Below, one piece after another: positions 1 to 9,326 of a DNA stretch of 64,000 bases. A program made the position numbers and the translations under genes. The notes below the pieces were generated by a model that was given only the letters and a program-made list of their open reading frames with translations, was not told where the DNA came from and made no database searches. Where the stretch lies: positions 186,001-250,000 of the forward strand of contig DASPNR010000031.1 in assembly GCA_035626395.1 (NCBI GenBank). Reading direction: 5' to 3'. Position 1 is the stretch's first letter. The number at the start of each line of letters is the position of its first letter. The stretch is from Candidatus Limnocylindrales bacterium (GTDB lineage Bacteria > Desulfobacterota > Binatia > UBA1149 > CAITLU01).

Positions 1-1
1 G

Positions 2-688
2 CAGGACCTCGGTCCCTACCTGCTGGTTGGTGCCATGCTCTGGCTCTTTCTGCTGCGTTCGGGCGTGCATGCCACCATCGGCGGCATCGTGCTGGCGATG
101 GCGATCCCGACGCGAACGCAGAGCAACGCGGTCGAATTCTCCTTGCGGGCGCGCCGGCTGCTCGAGGAGTTCGACGCCGCCGAGACCGGCGACCTTCTCG
201 TCATCACTTCCAAGGGCCAGCAGGAAGCGCTGCACGAGCTGGACAACGAAGCATCGCGCGTGAATGCGCCTCTGCTGCGGCTCGAGCACGCGCTCAACCG
301 CCCGGTCTCCTTCGTCGTGATGCCGTTGTTCGCGCTCGCCAACGCCGGAGTTCCGCTCGAGGGCCTGGCCGGGGCTGCACCGCAGGTGGCATGGGGAGCC
401 GGGCTCGGCCTGCTCGCAGGCAAGCCTGCGGGCATCCTCGGATCTTCGTACCTGGCGGTGCGAGCCGGCATCGCCTCGCTGCCGGCCGGCGTGACGTGGC
501 ACGAGCTGCGCGCCGCGGCGGTACTGGCCGGCATCGGATTCACGATGTCGCTGTTCGTGACGGGTCTGGCGTTCGAGGATCGGCGGCTCCTCGACAGCGC
601 CAAGCTCGGCGTCCTGCTGGCATCGACCCTCTCCGGCGTGATCGGCTATTGCCTGCTGCGGCGCCGCGCTCAGCAGCCGCAGATCTGA
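2..688 (+). CDS. nhaA: Na+/H+ antiporter NhaA, C-terminal part (5' truncated by window edge)
   Basis: The open frame runs in from the left edge, so 228 C-terminal residues are visible and the start lies outside. NhaA exchanges Na+ for H+ across the inner membrane. The visible part begins in a conserved segment ending RSGVHATIGG, followed by a charged cytoplasmic loop and four or five hydrophobic segments. The segment LAGKPAGIL holds the lysine equivalent to E. coli Lys300 of the transport core, and GIGFTMSLFV is a conserved late helix. The Asp pair that binds Na+ would lie upstream and cannot be checked. The last 19 bases overlap the convergent lipoprotein gene. Family assignment is confident. 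Confidence 0.93.
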   Translation, partial: QDLGPYLLVGAMLWLFLLRSGVHATIGGIVLAMAIPTRTQSNAVEFSLRARRLLEEFDAAETGDLLVITSKGQQEALHELDNEASRVNAPLLRLEHALNRPVSFVVMPLFALANAGVPLEGLAGAAPQVAWGAGLGLLAGKPAGILGSSYLAVRAGIASLPAGVTWHELRAAAVLAGIGFTMSLFVTGLAFEDRRLLDSAKLGVLLASTLSGVIGYCLLRRRAQQPQI

Positions 689-1230
689 ACCATCGGGATC
701 GAGAGGTGGTCGGCGCCCTGGCGCACCGTCAGCGTGCCGGTGAAGCACGAGCCTTGCGTGGGCGGCGTCGGATAGTCGGCGCACGATTCGTACGGCACCT
801 GCCGCGAGAGCGTCACGACCGTGACGGTGTCGTTCGAGTAGGTGTTGCGTACCGGATCGGTGCCTTCGGGCGAGCCCTTGCGGCGCAGCTCGACGGTCTG
901 GTCGCGCAGGCGCAGGCGTGCGGGGCCATCGTAGGGACCGGTCGTGAACAGCACGTTCCTCGGCGTCAGCGCCTTGTCTCGGCGGAAGACGACGCAGCTG
1001 CAGTGCTTGCCTTCGAGCGGATGGACCTGCTCGACCGGCAGCGGCGAAAGCTGCAGCGCCGAGGTCGCGCAGCCGGAGAGCAGCGCCGTGAGAACGGCGA
1101 CGCATGCCGCAGCGGGCAGCGCGCGCGCCGCCTTGCCGGCGCGTGTGCAGGACGGTGCACGCGCGGCGCGGGAAATTGCCGGCGGCGCATGCGTCCGCAC
1201 TTGCGATCTCGTTGCTTGGGGTACCGCCAT
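670..1230 (-). CDS. putative lipoprotein, function unknown
   Basis: This encodes about 186 residues. A hydrophobic stretch ends in the lipobox LLSGC (Cys54 from this start), so the product is predicted to be lipidated and held in the cell envelope. The mature part of about 130 residues carries a C-S-C, two S-C motifs and a terminal C-G-C, so disulfides are likely. I recognise no family. The ATG at 1230 has GAGG six bases upstream; an upstream ATG at 1290 would only lengthen an already long N-region. The gene is tail-to-tail with nhaA and overlaps it by 19 bp. Confidence 0.6.
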   Translation of the reverse strand: MAVPQATRSQVRTHAPPAISRAARAPSCTRAGKAARALPAAACVAVLTALLSGCATSALQLSPLPVEQVHPLEGKHCSCVVFRRDKALTPRNVLFTTGPYDGPARLRLRDQTVELRRKGSPEGTDPVRNTYSNDTVTVVTLSRQVPYESCADYPTPPTQGSCFTGTLTVRQGADHLSIPMVQICGC

Positions 1231-1459
1231 CGCCGGCCTCGCGCTCAGGGTTTCACGGCGCGTGCCGCGTGCCAAGGCTGCGGGCTGCATTGCCGGCGAC
1301 GGTCGCGCCGCAGCGGCGCAGGCGAAGGCGAAGGTCGAGGGAGGCGCCCGGTGTCCGGCACGAACGCTGCAGCGTGAGCGACTCCGGAGCGTTGCATGAG
1401 TCGCGGCAGGCTGCGGGCGGTGCCGGCTGCGCGACCGGCCTCGCGCCGGCGCGGCCGCC

Positions 1460-2350
1460 TCAAGCCGCGTTCACGCCGGGATAGGGGACCGGCGTGCCGG
1501 TCGAGCGCGCCAGCTCGAAGAACGCCGCGCGCAGGCGCGCCGTGACCGGGCCCGGCACCGCAGAACCGACCGGCTGACCGTCGAGCGAGCGGACCGGCAC
1601 GATGCGCGCGCCCGATCCGGTCAGGAACGCCTCGCTGGCACCGAACAGATCGACCCGTCCCATGCTGCGCTCGCGCGCCGGTATCGCCGCCTCGCCCGCC
1701 AGCTCGAGCACGGTCTGGCGCGTGATGCCCTCGAGCGCGCCGTCGGTGACGGGCGGTGTGGTCAGCACGCCGCGGCAGACGGCGAAGATGTTGGCGCCGC
1801 TGGCCTCGGCGATGGCGCCGGAGGCGTTCAGCAGCAGCGCATCGTCGGCTCCCTGCCGCCGCGCTTCGAGCTTGACCATCGCGTTGTTCAGGTAGTTCAG
1901 GCTCTTCACACGCGGATCGAGCACGTCGGCGGCGGGGCGGCGCAGGCTGGCGGTGATCAGTGCGACGCCGCGTTCGCTCTTCTCCGGCGTGAACAGCTCG
2001 ACGGTGTCGACGATGCACAGGATGCGCGCCTGCGGGCACGTGGTCGGGTCGATGCCGAGCGGTCCTTCGCCGCGCGTGACGATGAGCCGCACATAGGCTT
2101 CGGGCGATCCGGTCGCCGCCACCGTCTGCAGCACGATGTCGCGCACGCGCTCGGTGCCGCCGGGGATCTCCAGGCCGATCGCGCGCGCCGACACCTCGAG
2201 CCTGGCCATGTGATCGTCGAGGCGGAACATGCGCCCGGCGTACGCGCGCATGCCTTCGAAGACGCCGTCGCCGTAGAGGAAGCCGTGATCGGTGACGGGG
2301 ATGCGCGCATCCTTGCCGTCGACGATCTGCCCATCGATCCACACTTTCAT
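1460..2350 (-). CDS. ilvE: PLP-dependent class IV aminotransferase, branched-chain type
   Basis: The 296-residue protein belongs to the fold type IV aminotransferases, which interconvert branched-chain amino acids and 2-oxo acids (IlvE) or act on D-amino acids. Visible marks are the N-terminal VTDHGFLYGDGVFEG block, the PLP-binding lysine in RVKSLNYLNN (Lys149), the phosphate-binding EASGANIF segment and GITRQTV. Length matches the family. The ATG at 2350 is preceded by GGGAG at a proper distance and starts exactly where homology begins. The iclR gene lies 70 bp upstream on the same strand, so the aminotransferase may be co-transcribed with this regulator. Substrate (Leu/Ile/Val versus D-amino acid or 4-amino-4-deoxychorismate) cannot be fixed from sequence alone. 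Confidence 0.85.
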   Translation of the reverse strand: MKVWIDGQIVDGKDARIPVTDHGFLYGDGVFEGMRAYAGRMFRLDDHMARLEVSARAIGLEIPGGTERVRDIVLQTVAATGSPEAYVRLIVTRGEGPLGIDPTTCPQARILCIVDTVELFTPEKSERGVALITASLRRPAADVLDPRVKSLNYLNNAMVKLEARRQGADDALLLNASGAIAEASGANIFAVCRGVLTTPPVTDGALEGITRQTVLELAGEAAIPARERSMGRVDLFGASEAFLTGSGARIVPVRSLDGQPVGSAVPGPVTARLRAAFFELARSTGTPVPYPGVNAA

Positions 2351-2420
2351 GCTGCTACTCCCTGGCCGGCTGCGCCGTGATGCGCGCTCGGCCGAAAAGC
2401 CCATTGTCAGGCCACTGTCG

Positions 2421-3191
2421 TCATGCGGTCTTTCGCTGCGGCTCCAGGCGCGCGGCGATGTCGCCGGCCGCCGCCACCACGCTTCGCGCGAGGTCCTGGA
2501 TTCGCACCTGGTCCACGCGCGAGCTCGGCGCAGCGACGACGAAGCATCCGAGCAGACGGGCACGCAGCAGCACCGGCGCCGCCACCACCGTCATGCCCGC
2601 GATCCATTCGTCACGATTGACGGCCCAGCCTCGCGAGCGGGCGCGGGCGACTTCGCGTTGCAATGCGGCGTCCGTCGTCGGTGTCGAGCGCGTGAAGCCG
2701 GGCCACGGCTTGGGCGGCAGCTCGATGGTCTCGGGCGCGAAAGCCAGATGCAGCTTGCCCACCGCCGTTGCGTGCACGGGCACCTCGCTGCCGATGCCGG
2801 GCGCCACGCGCAGCACCGCCGCACCTTCGCGCTTGTCGAGAACGATGATGCGCCGGTGCCGCGCCACCGTCAGGAATGCGGTCTCGCCGGTGGCATGCGA
2901 CTCGCGCTCGAGCACCGGATGCGCGGCCGTGGCCAGCGGCTCGCGCTCGAGCGCGCCGAGCCCGAGCGCGACCAGCGCGATGCCGGGCCGATAACGGCCA
3001 TGCTCGTCCTGCTCGACCAGGCCGCGCCGCAGGAGCGATGCGAGCAGGCGATGCGCGCTGGACTTGGGGACGCCGAGCGAGCGGCCGATGTCGCTGACGC
3101 CGCGCGCGGCGCCGCTGGCGTGGAGGTAGAACAGCAGATCGATCGCCTTCTCGATCGTCGTGGCCTGCACGGTGTCGCCGCGCCGGATCAC
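2421..3191 (-). CDS. IclR-family transcriptional regulator
   Basis: The 256-residue protein has an N-terminal winged helix (residues about 10-70, with SDIGRSLGVPKSSAHRLL as recognition region) and a C-terminal IclR effector domain with the GSEVPVHATAVGKLHLAF signature. IclR proteins bind small metabolites and repress or activate adjacent catabolic operons. The start is a GTG with a strong AAGGAGGGG upstream. Two 17-bp palindromes lie 18-54 bp upstream, suggesting autoregulation. The downstream aminotransferase is the likely regulated partner. Effector unknown. Confidence 0.92.
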   Translation of the reverse strand: MIRRGDTVQATTIEKAIDLLFYLHASGAARGVSDIGRSLGVPKSSAHRLLASLLRRGLVEQDEHGRYRPGIALVALGLGALEREPLATAAHPVLERESHATGETAFLTVARHRRIIVLDKREGAAVLRVAPGIGSEVPVHATAVGKLHLAFAPETIELPPKPWPGFTRSTPTTDAALQREVARARSRGWAVNRDEWIAGMTVVAAPVLLRARLLGCFVVAAPSSRVDQVRIQDLARSVVAAAGDIAARLEPQRKTA

Positions 3192-3208
3192 GAAGCCCCT
3201 CCTTTTGC

Positions 3209-3225
3209 GTTCCGATATGCGGAAC
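3209..3225. promoter_or_regulatory. candidate IclR operator, proximal palindrome
   Basis: GTTCCGATATGCGGAAC is an inverted repeat with perfect 6-bp arms around a 5-bp centre. It ends 18 bp upstream of the iclR GTG start, where a repressor would block transcription. IclR-family operators are commonly short palindromes of this size. Confidence 0.6.
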
Positions 3226-3228
3226 AGC

Positions 3229-3245
3229 GTTCACTATGCATGAAC
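3229..3245. promoter_or_regulatory. candidate IclR operator, distal palindrome
   Basis: GTTCACTATGCATGAAC has 5-bp arms (GTTCA/TGAAC) and the same overall GTTC-N9-GAAC layout and length as its neighbour. Its start is exactly 20 bp from the first palindrome, about two helical turns, so two dimers could bind the same DNA face. Confidence 0.55.
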
Positions 3246-3574
3246 GGCTTGTAGACCGCCGGCGGCGTGCGGGCAAGGGGAGCGGCGCGCTGCGTTCATC
3301 TCGACGGCTGGCGCCGCCCTCGCCGCCCTCGCAAGCTGCATGAACCCCGGAGCGCCGCGCTCTCGTCCACCACCGCCAGGCGTTCGACGCCTCTCGCCGA
3401 GAAGCTGCGGGTGTGGGATGCCGCGCGCACCGTCGCCGTCGTTTTGGCCGGGCAGGTCGATGGTCTAGTGTCCCGCCGCCGACTTCTGCCGCACGGTCCT
3501 CTCTGCGCGTGGCCCGTCTCGATGGCTGCGCGATGCGGCGGTCTTCGGCATCCCGTCCGACCCGGAGCACGTTC
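3246..3574. other. intergenic region between divergent iclR and DUF2855 gene
   Basis: No credible coding sequence on either strand. The left edge abuts the iclR palindromes. The rest must contain the promoter of the rightward DUF2855 gene, but I see no convincing -35/-10 pair or hairpin. Confidence 0.5.
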
Positions 3575-4678
3575 ATGCCTTCACTGGGTTCGCAGGCTTA
3601 CGATTTCGAAGTCGCTCGCGGCAATCTCCGCCGCTTCCGTTTCGCGCCCGCCACGCAGGCAAGCGAGGTCCGGCTGGACCACGGGCAGGTGCTGCTCGGC
3701 GTGGACTGCTTCGGCATGACGGCCAACAACATCACCTACGGCGTGTTCGGCGAGGCCATGTCGTACTGGAACTTCTTCCCGGCGCCCGAAGGGTGGGGAC
3801 GCATCCCGGTGTGGGGCTTCGCCGAGGTGCTGCGGTCGCATCATCCGGCCATCGCGCAGGGCGAGAGGATCTACGGCTACCTGCCGATGTCGACGCATCT
3901 GACGGTGCGGCCGGGCAAGGTCACGGGCGAAGGCTTCCTCGACACCTCGCCGCACCGAAGCCAGATGCACGCGATCTACAACCAGTACACGCTGGTGGCG
4001 GGCGATCCGTCCTACGACGCGCAGCGAGAAGCCGAGCAGATGGTGTTCCGCCCGCTGTTCATGACGGGCTTTCTCATCGACGACTTCCTCGCCGACAACG
4101 GCTTCTTCGGCGCGCGCCGCGTGGTGCTGTCGAGTTCGTCGAGCAAGACCGCGATGGCCGTGGCGTTCTGTCTGTCGCAGCGGCGCGCGCGACCGCAGGT
4201 GGTGGGACTGACGTCGTCGCGCAATCTTTCCTTCGTTTCCGGTCTCGCCATCTACGATCAGGCCGTGGGCTACGACGACCTCGAAGCACTCGATGCCGGC
4301 GTTCCGACCGTTTTCGTCGACATGGCGGGCAACGGCGACGTGCTCGCACGCGTGCACCGGCACTTCGGCGACAACCTGAAGTACAGCTGCCAGGTCGGCG
4401 GGACGCATTGGGAGCGGATCGCCACCGCGCAGCCGCTTTCCGGCCCGGCGCCGAGGCTGTTCTTCGCGCCCGACCAGGTCGCCAAGCGAGCCAGGGAGTG
4501 GGGCGCCGCGGGTCTGCAGGAAAGAATGGGAGCGGCGTGGCGCGGCTTCCTTGCCGGCACCGCAGGATGGCTCGGCATCGAGCGCGGCGTCGGCCGCGAG
4601 GCCATCGAGCGCGTCTATCTGGCCACGCTCGAAGGAACCGCCGACCCGCGCCGCGGCTACGTCCTTTCGATGGACTGA
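3575..4678 (+). CDS. DUF2855 family protein, possible MDR-like oxidoreductase
   Basis: The 367-residue protein matches the layout of DUF2855 proteins: an N-terminal region with VLLGVDCFGMTANNITYGVFGEAMSYW-type sequence, then a nucleotide-binding-like half with VVLSSSSSKTAMAVAFCL followed by VVGLTSSRNLSFV. The order resembles zinc-free medium-chain dehydrogenases, but no reaction is established. The ATG at 3575 has CGGAG nine bases upstream; a longer frame extends upstream but has no family similarity there. It is monocistronic. Confidence 0.75.
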   Translation: MPSLGSQAYDFEVARGNLRRFRFAPATQASEVRLDHGQVLLGVDCFGMTANNITYGVFGEAMSYWNFFPAPEGWGRIPVWGFAEVLRSHHPAIAQGERIYGYLPMSTHLTVRPGKVTGEGFLDTSPHRSQMHAIYNQYTLVAGDPSYDAQREAEQMVFRPLFMTGFLIDDFLADNGFFGARRVVLSSSSSKTAMAVAFCLSQRRARPQVVGLTSSRNLSFVSGLAIYDQAVGYDDLEALDAGVPTVFVDMAGNGDVLARVHRHFGDNLKYSCQVGGTHWERIATAQPLSGPAPRLFFAPDQVAKRAREWGAAGLQERMGAAWRGFLAGTAGWLGIERGVGREAIERVYLATLEGTADPRRGYVLSMD

Positions 4679-4805
4679 AGCGGTGGCGGCCCCGCCTGCA
4701 GCTAGCCCGCGCTTCGCCGCGCGCTGCGACCGCCCTTGCGGCAACGCGTGCAGCGCGCGGCGCGCCGGCGGCCGCCCCTTCCGTGCGCGCGCCTGATTCT
4801 CGGCC

Positions 4806-5675
4806 ATGCTGGAGACGCTCGATCTGCTCGTGGTTGCACTGGCGGCCGTGGCCGCGGGTGCGGTCAACGCGCTGGCCGGCGGAGGGACGCTGATCACGTT
4901 TCCGATGCTGGTCGCCGTCGGTGTGCCGGCGGTGACGGCCAACGTCACCAACACGGTCGCCCTGTGTCCGGGATATTTTGGCGCCACGCTCGCACAGCGC
5001 CGCGAGCTCGCGGGCCAGCGGCGACGTCTTGCGATGCTGCTGCCGGCGGCGGCGCTCGGCGGCGTCGCTGGCGCGATGCTGTTGCTGCAGACGGGCGAGA
5101 AGACGTTTCGGGAGCTGATCCCGTTCCTGATCCTGCTCGCCTCGGTGTTGCTGGCGGTGCAGGCGCGCGTGCGGCGATGGCTGCAGCGCCGGCGCGAGGA
5201 CGCGCGCGCCGCCGCAGCGGGCAGCGGTGGGGCGGCCTACGGGGAAGGCGGCGCCGACGGTGCAAGCTACGGCGGTAGCTTCGGCGCCGCGTCCGAAGGC
5301 GGCCACGCGCTCGAAGCGCGCGCCCCGGATCGCGTTGCTGCCGTCCTGACCGCGCTGGCGGCGATCTACGGCGGCTACTTCGGCGCCGGCTTGAGCGTCA
5401 TCGTCCTGGCGGTTCTCGGCGTTGCGCTGGAGGATTCGCTGACGCGGCTGAACGCGCTCAAGCAGGCGGTGGCGCTGGCGACCAACGTGGCTGCAGCCGT
5501 CTTCTTCCTGTTCTCCGGCCAGGTCGTGTGGAGCGCGGCGCTGGCGATGGCCGCGGGCGCGCTCGCCGGCGGCGCCCTCGGCGGACGCCTGGCGAGCCTC
5601 ATCGCGCCCGAGGTGCTGCGGTGGATCGTCGTCGCCGTCGGCGTCTTCCTCTCGCTCGTGTACTTCGCGCGCTGA
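4806..5675 (+). CDS. TSUP family transporter (TauE/SafE), sulfite/organosulfur exporter-like
   Basis: The 289-residue membrane protein has the two-repeat TSUP fold. The first repeat contains [18 protein letters not shown] and NVTNTVAL; the second contains [17 protein letters not shown] and [18 protein letters not shown]. Family members export sulfite, sulfoacetate or other small anions. The repeats are separated by an unusually long low-complexity linker rich in Gly, Ala, Ser and Tyr (about residues 135-175), which is atypical for the family and probably cytoplasmic or periplasmic. No clear Shine-Dalgarno precedes the ATG. Substrate unknown. Confidence 0.85.
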   Translation: MLETLDLLVVALAAVAAGAVNALAGGGTLITFPMLVAVGVPAVTANVTNTVALCPGYFGATLAQRRELAGQRRRLAMLLPAAALGGVAGAMLLLQTGEKTFRELIPFLILLASVLLAVQARVRRWLQRRREDARAAAAGSGGAAYGEGGADGASYGGSFGAASEGGHALEARAPDRVAAVLTALAAIYGGYFGAGLSVIVLAVLGVALEDSLTRLNALKQAVALATNVAAAVFFLFSGQVVWSAALAMAAGALAGGALGGRLASLIAPEVLRWIVVAVGVFLSLVYFAR

Positions 5676-5776
5676 TCGTTTCGCCGGATCGCCCGAAAGT
5701 GCTCGAATGCAGCGCCCTGCGCCGATGACGCTGCGGCAGGACGTGGCCTTTCCAGGCAGAGCTACCGGAGGAAGCG

Positions 5777-6376
5777 ATGATCAAGCTGTACCACTCGACC
5801 CTGAGCCGCTCGATGCGGATCCTGTGGCTGCTCGAAGAGCTCGAAGTGCCCTACGAACTCGTCAAACGCGAGCTGACCGTGCCGATCCGGCCCTATTCGC
5901 AGGACACGCCGACGGGCAAATTCCCTACCATCGAGGACGACGGCATGGTGATGTTCGAGTCCATCGCCATCGCCGAGTACATCCTGGAGAGATACGGCAA
6001 CGGGCGTCTGGCTCCCGCGCCCTCCTCGTCCGAACGCGGTCCCTTCCTGCAGTGGATGCACTTTGCCGAGGCCACCGCGTTCGTGCCGGTGGCGGTCATC
6101 GCCTGGCACAAGTTCTTCCGGCACGACGCCGAGCGTATTCCCGAGGCGATCGCGGACTACGAGACGTGGGCGCACTCGGCGCTCGACCAGGTGGAAAAGG
6201 CGCTCGAGGGCCGGGACCATCTGCTCGCCAGCGGCTTCTCCGCCGCCGACGTCATGCTCGGGTACACGCTGCAGACGGCGAAGTTCTTCGATCTTCTGAC
6301 CGACCGTCACCCGCGGACATGCGCATACTTCGCACGTCTGATGCAGCGCCCGGCGTTTCAGAAGGCGATGTCGTAG
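5777..6376 (+). CDS. glutathione S-transferase family protein
   Basis: The 199-residue protein has a thioredoxin-like N-terminal domain (YHSTLSRSMRILWLLEELEV, then GKFPTIEDDG and ESIAIAEYILERYG for glutathione binding) and an all-helical C-terminal domain. It probably conjugates glutathione to electrophiles in the cytoplasm. A strong GGAGGAAGCG precedes the ATG. A second member of the family is encoded at 24371-25039. Confidence 0.9.
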   Translation: MIKLYHSTLSRSMRILWLLEELEVPYELVKRELTVPIRPYSQDTPTGKFPTIEDDGMVMFESIAIAEYILERYGNGRLAPAPSSSERGPFLQWMHFAEATAFVPVAVIAWHKFFRHDAERIPEAIADYETWAHSALDQVEKALEGRDHLLASGFSAADVMLGYTLQTAKFFDLLTDRHPRTCAYFARLMQRPAFQKAMS

Positions 6377-6416
6377 GAAGAGCCGCGCACGCGCCGTGCG
6401 CCGGCGGGTGAGGCCT

Positions 6417-7073
6417 CTACGCCGACTGCCGTGCGCGTTCCTGCATCGGAGCCTGCCGATCGAGCGCGAGATCGAGCGTGCGGACCTTGGCGAAGCGCTG
6501 CGCCGCGTCCTGCCAGTTCACGATCCTCCAGAACGCCTTGACCCATTCGGCCTTCACGTTCTGGTATTGCAGGTAGTAGGCGTGCTCCCACATGTCGAGC
6601 ACGAGAAGCGGCACGGTGCCGTTGCCGATGTTGCCCTGGTGATCGTAGATCTGCTCGACGACCAGGCTCTTGCCCACCGGCTCCCACGCGAGCGCGCCCC
6701 ATCCCGAGCCCTGCACGTTCAGCGCGGCTTCGGTCATCTGCGCCTGTAGCGCTTCCACGGAGCCGAACGACTCGCGGATGCACGCGTCCAGCTCGCCGTC
6801 GGGCATGCCGCCGCCGTGCGGGCTCATGTTGTTCCAGAACAGGGAGTGCAGCACGTGGCCGGACAGATGGAAGGCCAGGTTCTTCTGCAGCTGGTTGATG
6901 GCGCTGAAATCCTTCTTCTCGCGCGCCGCCTCCAGCTTTTCGAGCGTGGTGTTCGCTCCATCGACGTAGGCGGCGTGGTGCTTGGAGTGGTGCAGCTCGA
7001 GGAGCCGCGCCGAGTAGTGCGGCTCCAGCGCGGAGTAATCGTAGGGGAGCTCGGGAAGGGAGTACTTCTTCAT
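6417..7073 (-). CDS. sod: superoxide dismutase, Fe/Mn type
   Basis: The 218-residue enzyme dismutates superoxide to O2 and H2O2. All metal ligands are present: His28 (in LELHHSKHH), His76 (in [10 protein letters not shown]), Asp160 and His164 (in [14 protein letters not shown]). There is no signal peptide, so it is cytoplasmic. Metal preference (Fe, Mn or cambialistic) cannot be settled. The ATG overlaps the stop of the upstream flavoprotein in an ATGA junction, implying translational coupling. Confidence 0.96.
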   Translation of the reverse strand: MKKYSLPELPYDYSALEPHYSARLLELHHSKHHAAYVDGANTTLEKLEAAREKKDFSAINQLQKNLAFHLSGHVLHSLFWNNMSPHGGGMPDGELDACIRESFGSVEALQAQMTEAALNVQGSGWGALAWEPVGKSLVVEQIYDHQGNIGNGTVPLLVLDMWEHAYYLQYQNVKAEWVKAFWRIVNWQDAAQRFAKVRTLDLALDRQAPMQERARQSA

Positions 7074-8719
7074 TGCCCGCTCCTGTCGCGCGCCGTCTCC
7101 GGTCCTTCGCGATGACGATCGAACGGCGGCTGGTACTGCTGTTGCTCCCGCGGCGGCGCGGCATCGGGCTGCGGATGCTCGTGAGGCGCGAGGTCCGAAT
7201 TGGCAGGCCCGGTGACCACCCGGCCACGCGCCTCGAAGCGCGAGCCGTGCACCGGACAGTCCCACGTATGCTCGGCCGAGTTCCACTGCACGATGCCGCC
7301 GAGGTGCGTGCACACCGCCGACAGCTCGCACACCGAGCTGCTGTCGTCGCGATAGACCGCGACCTTGGACAGGCCGCAGCGCATGATCGCGCCGTGCCCC
7401 GGCGCGACCTCGCCGGCGCTGGAAACCTCGCCAGGCGTCAGCCAGTCGGTGTACTGCCAGGCGACGTTGGTGTTCTCCTTCGCGTACTCCATCGCGGCCT
7501 TGATGTTCTTGCGCGTCGGGTCGTAGAGCGTCGACCAGACGTTGTCGCGTCCCTGGATGAGGTCGGTCAGCAGCATGCCGGCGATGGTCCCATGCGTCAT
7601 GCCCATGCCGCAGTCGCCGGTGGAGATGTAGACGTTGTCGGAATCCATGGGATTGCGGCCGATGAAGCCGAGCCCGTCCACCGTCTCCCAGACCTGCCCC
7701 GACCAGCAGTGCTCGACGTGCCCGGTGATAGGGAAGCGCTCGCGTGCCCAGTCCTCGAGTCGGCCGAAGCACTCCTCGGGCTCGTGATTCTGACCCGTCT
7801 TGTGGTCTTCGCCGCCGATGATGATGGTGTCGAAGCCGCTTTCGTTCTCCTGGCTGCCCTGCCCGCCGCCGGAGCGGAACAGCCGGATGTAGTGATACGG
7901 ATCGTGCGTATCCCAGAACAAGGCGTTGGGCACCGAGCGGGCCGGAACCTTCGCCGTGATGACGTACGTTCGATACGGCGCCTGCTTGGTATGAATGGCC
8001 ACGCGATCGTTGATGGGCGTGTTCGTCGCGACCACGACGGCCTCGCACGTCACGGTCGAGCCCGCGGCCGTGCGCACGCGGGCCGGCTTTCCGCCGGTGA
8101 TCTCCGTGGCCTTCGTGTCGGAGAAGATGCGCCCGCCCTTGCGCACGATCGCCTCGGCCACGGCGCTCAGGTACTGCAGCGGATGGAACTGTCCCTGGCG
8201 CGGAAAACGCAGGCACGGCCCGGTCTCGAACTTGTCGAAGTCGGCGCGGTCGAGCTTCTCGACCTGCGTCAGGCCCGCGCGATGCGCCGCCGCGAGCTCC
8301 TTCTCCAGCAGGTCGGTGGAGTGCTCGGGCGCGAGGAACAGATAGCCGTCGACGCGCTCGAAGCCGCAGTCGATGCTCTCCTGCGCGACGATGCTCTCGA
8401 TGCAGTCGATGGCCGCGCTGTGGCTCTCGGCCGTCAGTCGCGCGCCTTCCTCGCCGTGAAGGCGTTCGATCTCGAAGTAGCGGGCGTCGATGGCATTGGA
8501 GAGGTGAGCCGTGGTGCGTTCGGTCTGGCCGCTGGCAACCGGGCCGTCGTCGATCAGGACGACCGACCGCCCTTCCTGCACGAGCAGATAGGCCGTTGTC
8601 ATGCCGGCGATGCCGCCGCCGATGACGCAGACATCGGCGAAGACGTCATTGGTGAGTGCAGGATGACGGGGATTGGACACCGACATCCAGATCGAAGTGC
8701 TTTGCCCATTGCGGCTCAT
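7070..8719 (-). CDS. FAD-dependent oxidoreductase with C-terminal Rieske [2Fe-2S] domain
   Basis: The 549-residue protein has a D-amino-acid-oxidase-like FAD domain (dinucleotide motif [15 protein letters not shown] near residue 30) and a Rieske ferredoxin domain at the C-terminus with Cys470-T-His472 and Cys488-P-V-His491. This layout is known from YhfW-type proteins; the substrate is not established. The tail after the Rieske domain is Pro/Gln/His-rich. The ATG at 8719 follows GAGGCAGCGCACG. It overlaps sod by four bases, so an oxidase/electron carrier is made together with superoxide dismutase, suggesting an oxidative-stress role. Confidence 0.9.
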   Translation of the reverse strand: MSRNGQSTSIWMSVSNPRHPALTNDVFADVCVIGGGIAGMTTAYLLVQEGRSVVLIDDGPVASGQTERTTAHLSNAIDARYFEIERLHGEEGARLTAESHSAAIDCIESIVAQESIDCGFERVDGYLFLAPEHSTDLLEKELAAAHRAGLTQVEKLDRADFDKFETGPCLRFPRQGQFHPLQYLSAVAEAIVRKGGRIFSDTKATEITGGKPARVRTAAGSTVTCEAVVVATNTPINDRVAIHTKQAPYRTYVITAKVPARSVPNALFWDTHDPYHYIRLFRSGGGQGSQENESGFDTIIIGGEDHKTGQNHEPEECFGRLEDWARERFPITGHVEHCWSGQVWETVDGLGFIGRNPMDSDNVYISTGDCGMGMTHGTIAGMLLTDLIQGRDNVWSTLYDPTRKNIKAAMEYAKENTNVAWQYTDWLTPGEVSSAGEVAPGHGAIMRCGLSKVAVYRDDSSSVCELSAVCTHLGGIVQWNSAEHTWDCPVHGSRFEARGRVVTGPANSDLAPHEHPQPDAAPPREQQQYQPPFDRHREGPETARDRSGQ

Positions 8720-8742
8720 CGTGCGCTGCCTCCTCAAACAAA

Positions 8743-8777
8743 GGTACCAGGCACGACGCATGGCCGTGCCTGGTACC
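8743..8777 (-). terminator. Rho-independent terminator candidate after ytxH-like gene
   Basis: Perfect 13-bp inverted repeat GGTACCAGGCACG / CGTGCCTGGTACC with a 9-nt loop. Read on the minus strand, the stem is followed by TTTGTTTG. It lies between the stop of the ytxH-like gene and the start of the Rieske flavoprotein, so it would separate the small-protein operon from the flavoprotein-sod pair. Confidence 0.7.
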
Positions 8778-8813
8778 GTCTCGTCAACGTGGTGCCGAGT
8801 GAGCGAAGCGGAA

Positions 8814-9326
8814 TCAGCCGTGCGTTCTTCCGGTGCCGCCGCCGCTGACGCCGCCGGTCTGGCTCGAGCTGCCGAGGCCGCCGCCGGCGGTGCTGCTGCC
8901 CTGGGAATAACCGCCGGTGCCGCCGCCGGTCGTGCTCGTGCTGCCCTGCGAGTATCCGCCGCTCTGCTGGCCCTGCTGGCCGCTCTGGCCCGCCATCTGG
9001 CGCGCCTGGTCGGCATACTCGCTGGCCATCTGCCTGCCCTGTTCGCTCGCCTGCTCCGCCATCTCGCGTGCCTGCCCGCCGTACTCGCTCAGCTTGTCGC
9101 CGATCTCGCGGCGCAGCTCCGCGCCCGGCTTCGGTGCGAACAGGATCGCCAGGCCAGCGCCGAGCAGCATGCCCGTTCCGAAGATGCCGAGCGCGGGCAG
9201 CAGATCCGTGGTTGTGCTGCTGCTGTTGCCGCTCATCCAGTTGCTGCTGGAGGAGCTGTACCGGTTGATCGCGTTGGTCAGGTCCTCTCGCGTCGGGAGG
9301 GACTGGAGAATGTCGTCAATGTTCAT
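8814..9326 (-). CDS. YtxH domain-containing protein with Gly/Ser/Gln-rich tail
   Basis: The 170-residue protein has one membrane segment (about residues 42-66, LGIFGTGMLLGAGLAILFAP) followed by KPGAELRREI, the usual YtxH signature, then an amphipathic A/E/Q-rich helical stretch and a long tail of Gly, Ser, Thr and Gln from about residue 115. YtxH proteins are general-stress proteins of unknown biochemical role. A clear GGAGC precedes the ATG. It closes the row of small membrane-protein genes. Confidence 0.8.
   Translation of the reverse strand: MNIDDILQSLPTREDLTNAINRYSSSSSNWMSGNSSSTTTDLLPALGIFGTGMLLGAGLAILFAPKPGAELRREIGDKLSEYGGQAREMAEQASEQGRQMASEYADQARQMAGQSGQQGQQSGGYSQGSTSTTGGGTGGYSQGSSTAGGGLGSSSQTGGVSGGGTGRTHG

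Noticed and set aside
8743..8777. GGTACCAGGCACG inverted repeat as a transposon end or REP element
   Set aside because: Only one copy seen, no transposase, and the T-rich sequence after the stem on the minus strand fits a terminator.
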